From Zymomonas sp. (GTDB lineage Bacteria; Pseudomonadota; Alphaproteobacteria; Sphingomonadales; Sphingomonadaceae), in assembly GCA_027489105.1 (NCBI GenBank), contig JAIYAJ010000101.1, positions 1 through 7,110 on the forward strand: a DNA stretch of 7,110 nt, given 5' to 3'. This document shows positions 5,988 through 7,110 of the stretch, one piece after another. Made by a program: the position numbers and the translations under genes. The stretch's first letter is position 1. The number at the start of each line of letters is the position of its first letter. The notes under the pieces were generated by a model. It was not told where the DNA came from and searched no databases. It saw nothing but the letters and a program-made list of their open reading frames with translations.

Positions 5988-6446
5988 ATGCCGCTTACCG
6001 AACTGATCGACAAGGATGCGATCCAGCAGGTCTATATCCGCTATTGCGAGATCGTCGACGCCAAGGATTTCGACCGGATGGACGAGGTCTTCCAGGAAGA
6101 CTGCGTCGGTGATTACACCCAGGCACTGGGGCCGGGCGTGATCAGCCCGAACCGGGCGAGCCTGATCGCGTCGATGCACGCCAATCTCGGTCCGGACTCG
6201 AGCTGTGGCGCCACCCACCACAATGTCCTGAACTTCCGCATCGCGGTCGATGGGGGCCGGGCATCGGCCAAGGTCCATTATTATGCGGTCCATCGCGGAC
6301 GCGGCCGGTGGGATGGCGCGCTCTATTCGATGTGGGGACAATATGCCGACGATCTCGTCCGCACCCCCGTCGGCTGGCGCGTCGCGCGGCGGGTCTACAC
6401 CGTCGCCTTGACCGAGGGTCCCTCCGAAGTCGTCGCCGGCCCCTGA
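5988..6446 (+). CDS. SnoaL/NTF2-fold protein (nuclear transport factor 2 family)
   Basis: A 152-aa single-domain protein with the NTF2-like alpha+beta cone pattern. It has an N-terminal helix (LIDKDAIQQVYIRYCEIVDAKDFDRMDEVF, in two parts across residues 6-35), then a short strand (D37-Y43). Next comes a helix (RASLIASMHANL, 56-67) leading to a T-H-H pair (76-78) and LNFRIAVDGGRASAKVHYYAVH. The last strands hold WGQYADDLVRT (116-126) and GWRVARRVY (129-137). Candidate pocket residues are Y18, D24, H77/H78 and H97, in the region used by scytalone-dehydratase and ketosteroid-isomerase-type relatives. The fold is clear but the reaction is not: members isomerise, dehydrate, hydrolyse epoxides or only bind ligand. 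It is divergent from the amidohydrolase operon and converges with a P450, which fits a catabolic or tailoring role on a hydrophobic small molecule. No signal peptide. Confidence 0.8.
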   Translation: MPLTELIDKDAIQQVYIRYCEIVDAKDFDRMDEVFQEDCVGDYTQALGPGVISPNRASLIASMHANLGPDSSCGATHHNVLNFRIAVDGGRASAKVHYYAVHRGRGRWDGALYSMWGQYADDLVRTPVGWRVARRVYTVALTEGPSEVVAGP

Positions 6447-7110
6447 TCGCAGGCCAGCCAGGCGTTGCGAAGCTCATAGCCCGTGACCAGATCGTTCCAG
6501 GTCACGTCCGGCACCTTCTCGAAACGCAGCCCTGGTATCGCGAGGAGGCGCAGCAGGAAAATGTCGGTCTCCTGGATCGCGAGGAAGGAGCCGGGGCAGC
6601 GGTGATGGCCGTCGCCGAAGCTCAGCACCGGCCCGCCCGCGCGATCGGCCGGGCAGCGGCCGGGCTGCGCCGCTAACGGCTTATCGCCGCTGACCGCAGG
6701 ATCGGCGTTGACCGCACGGACGTCGACCGCAACCAGCGCGCCCTGAGGGATCTCTGACTCGCCGACCGACACCGGGCAGGTCGTGCGGCGGAAGATGGTG
6801 CCGACTACGGGTTCGAGCCGCAGCAACTCCTCGAGCAGCGCGTATCGCGCATCCTCGTCCGAGGCGAGATAATGGTCGCGCAGCACCGGATTCTCGATCA
6901 GATGCCACGAGCAGACGGTGATGAACTCGCGCGTCGTGACCATGCCGGCGGCACCATAGGTGATGCACTCGGTGAGGATTTCGGTGCCCTTATAGCCCTC
7001 CGCCAGCAGGTGCGAAATCACGTCCTCGCGCGGCGCGGCGCGGCGCACCTTCGCGCTCGGCCGGACATCGTACCAGTAGAAGCGCATCAGGCGATATTGC
7101 GCGACCAAGA
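6395..7110 (-). CDS. Cytochrome P450, C-terminal part (5' end outside the window)
   Basis: About 238 codons of a heme-thiolate monooxygenase that stays open to the right edge. The TTG at 7106-7108 is internal, not a real start. Residues below count from that TTG. The I-helix oxygen-binding motif is GAAGMVTTREF (52-62), with Val57 where most P450s have Asp or Glu before the Thr. The K-helix ExxR is E94-L-L-R97. The heme-binding loop FGDGHHRCPG (164-173) has the expected Phe, Gly, His, Arg and the heme-ligand Cys171. The size and lack of membrane features fit a soluble bacterial class I P450 that would need ferredoxin and reductase partners; none is seen in the window. It would oxidise a hydrophobic substrate that cannot be named. 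The last 52 bp overlap the 3' end of the NTF2-like gene on the other strand, and the C-terminal tail past about residue 220 is polar and probably disordered. Confidence 0.9.
   Translation of the reverse strand, partial: LVAQYRLMRFYWYDVRPSAKVRRAAPREDVISHLLAEGYKGTEILTECITYGAAGMVTTREFITVCSWHLIENPVLRDHYLASDEDARYALLEELLRLEPVVGTIFRRTTCPVSVGESEIPQGALVAVDVRAVNADPAVSGDKPLAAQPGRCPADRAGGPVLSFGDGHHRCPGSFLAIQETDIFLLRLLAIPGLRFEKVPDVTWNDLVTGYELRNAWLACDQGPATTSEGPSVKATV

Overview
The window is high-GC, densely packed bacterial DNA. Its protein style (D-aminoacylase-like amidohydrolase pairs beside an NTF2-like protein and a cytochrome P450) most resembles an alphaproteobacterium of the sphingomonad type. That placement is an inference from protein character; no rRNA or marker gene is present. 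There are no tRNAs, rRNAs, IS elements, CRISPR arrays or phage genes.

Left third (121-2107, + strand): a compact three-gene operon. It encodes a four-helix DUF350 (YjfL-type) membrane protein, a small secreted DUF1190/YjfM-like protein with a Cys pair and a Gly/Ser/Arg-rich tail, and a stand-alone glutathionylspermidine-synthase-type ATP-grasp ligase (YjfC/YgiC-type). The same three families occur together in the E. coli yjf locus. The ligase is expected to form an amide bond in the cytosol on an unknown substrate; the other two products act in the membrane and envelope. The gaps are 9 and 4 nt, which points to translational coupling.

Middle (2148-5735, - strand): after a convergent gap holding a rho-independent terminator for the minus strand come two tandem paralogous amidohydrolases of the N-acyl-D-amino-acid deacylase (amidohydrolase 3) superfamily, 582 and 583 aa. 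They share one transcription unit with a 22-nt gap. Both keep the N-terminal HxH, the GNCGF cysteine and the C-terminal (S/T)D(A/S)GAH aspartate. The two central histidine motifs of classical D-aminoacylases are not recognisable, so substrate and metal site may be non-canonical.

Right (5736-7110): a divergent regulatory region of about 250 bp contains a nested inverted repeat in the leader of the amidohydrolase operon and clustered TGTGC/GCACA half-sites before the other gene. It is followed by a 152-aa SnoaL/NTF2-fold protein on +. Converging on it with a 52-bp overlap is the 3' two-thirds of a cytochrome P450 on -, running off the right edge. Amidohydrolases, an NTF2-like protein and a P450 side by side suggest a catabolic or tailoring cluster for an unidentified amide-containing or polycyclic compound. 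The cluster is the best candidate in this window for undescribed biology, but its substrate cannot be read from the sequence.
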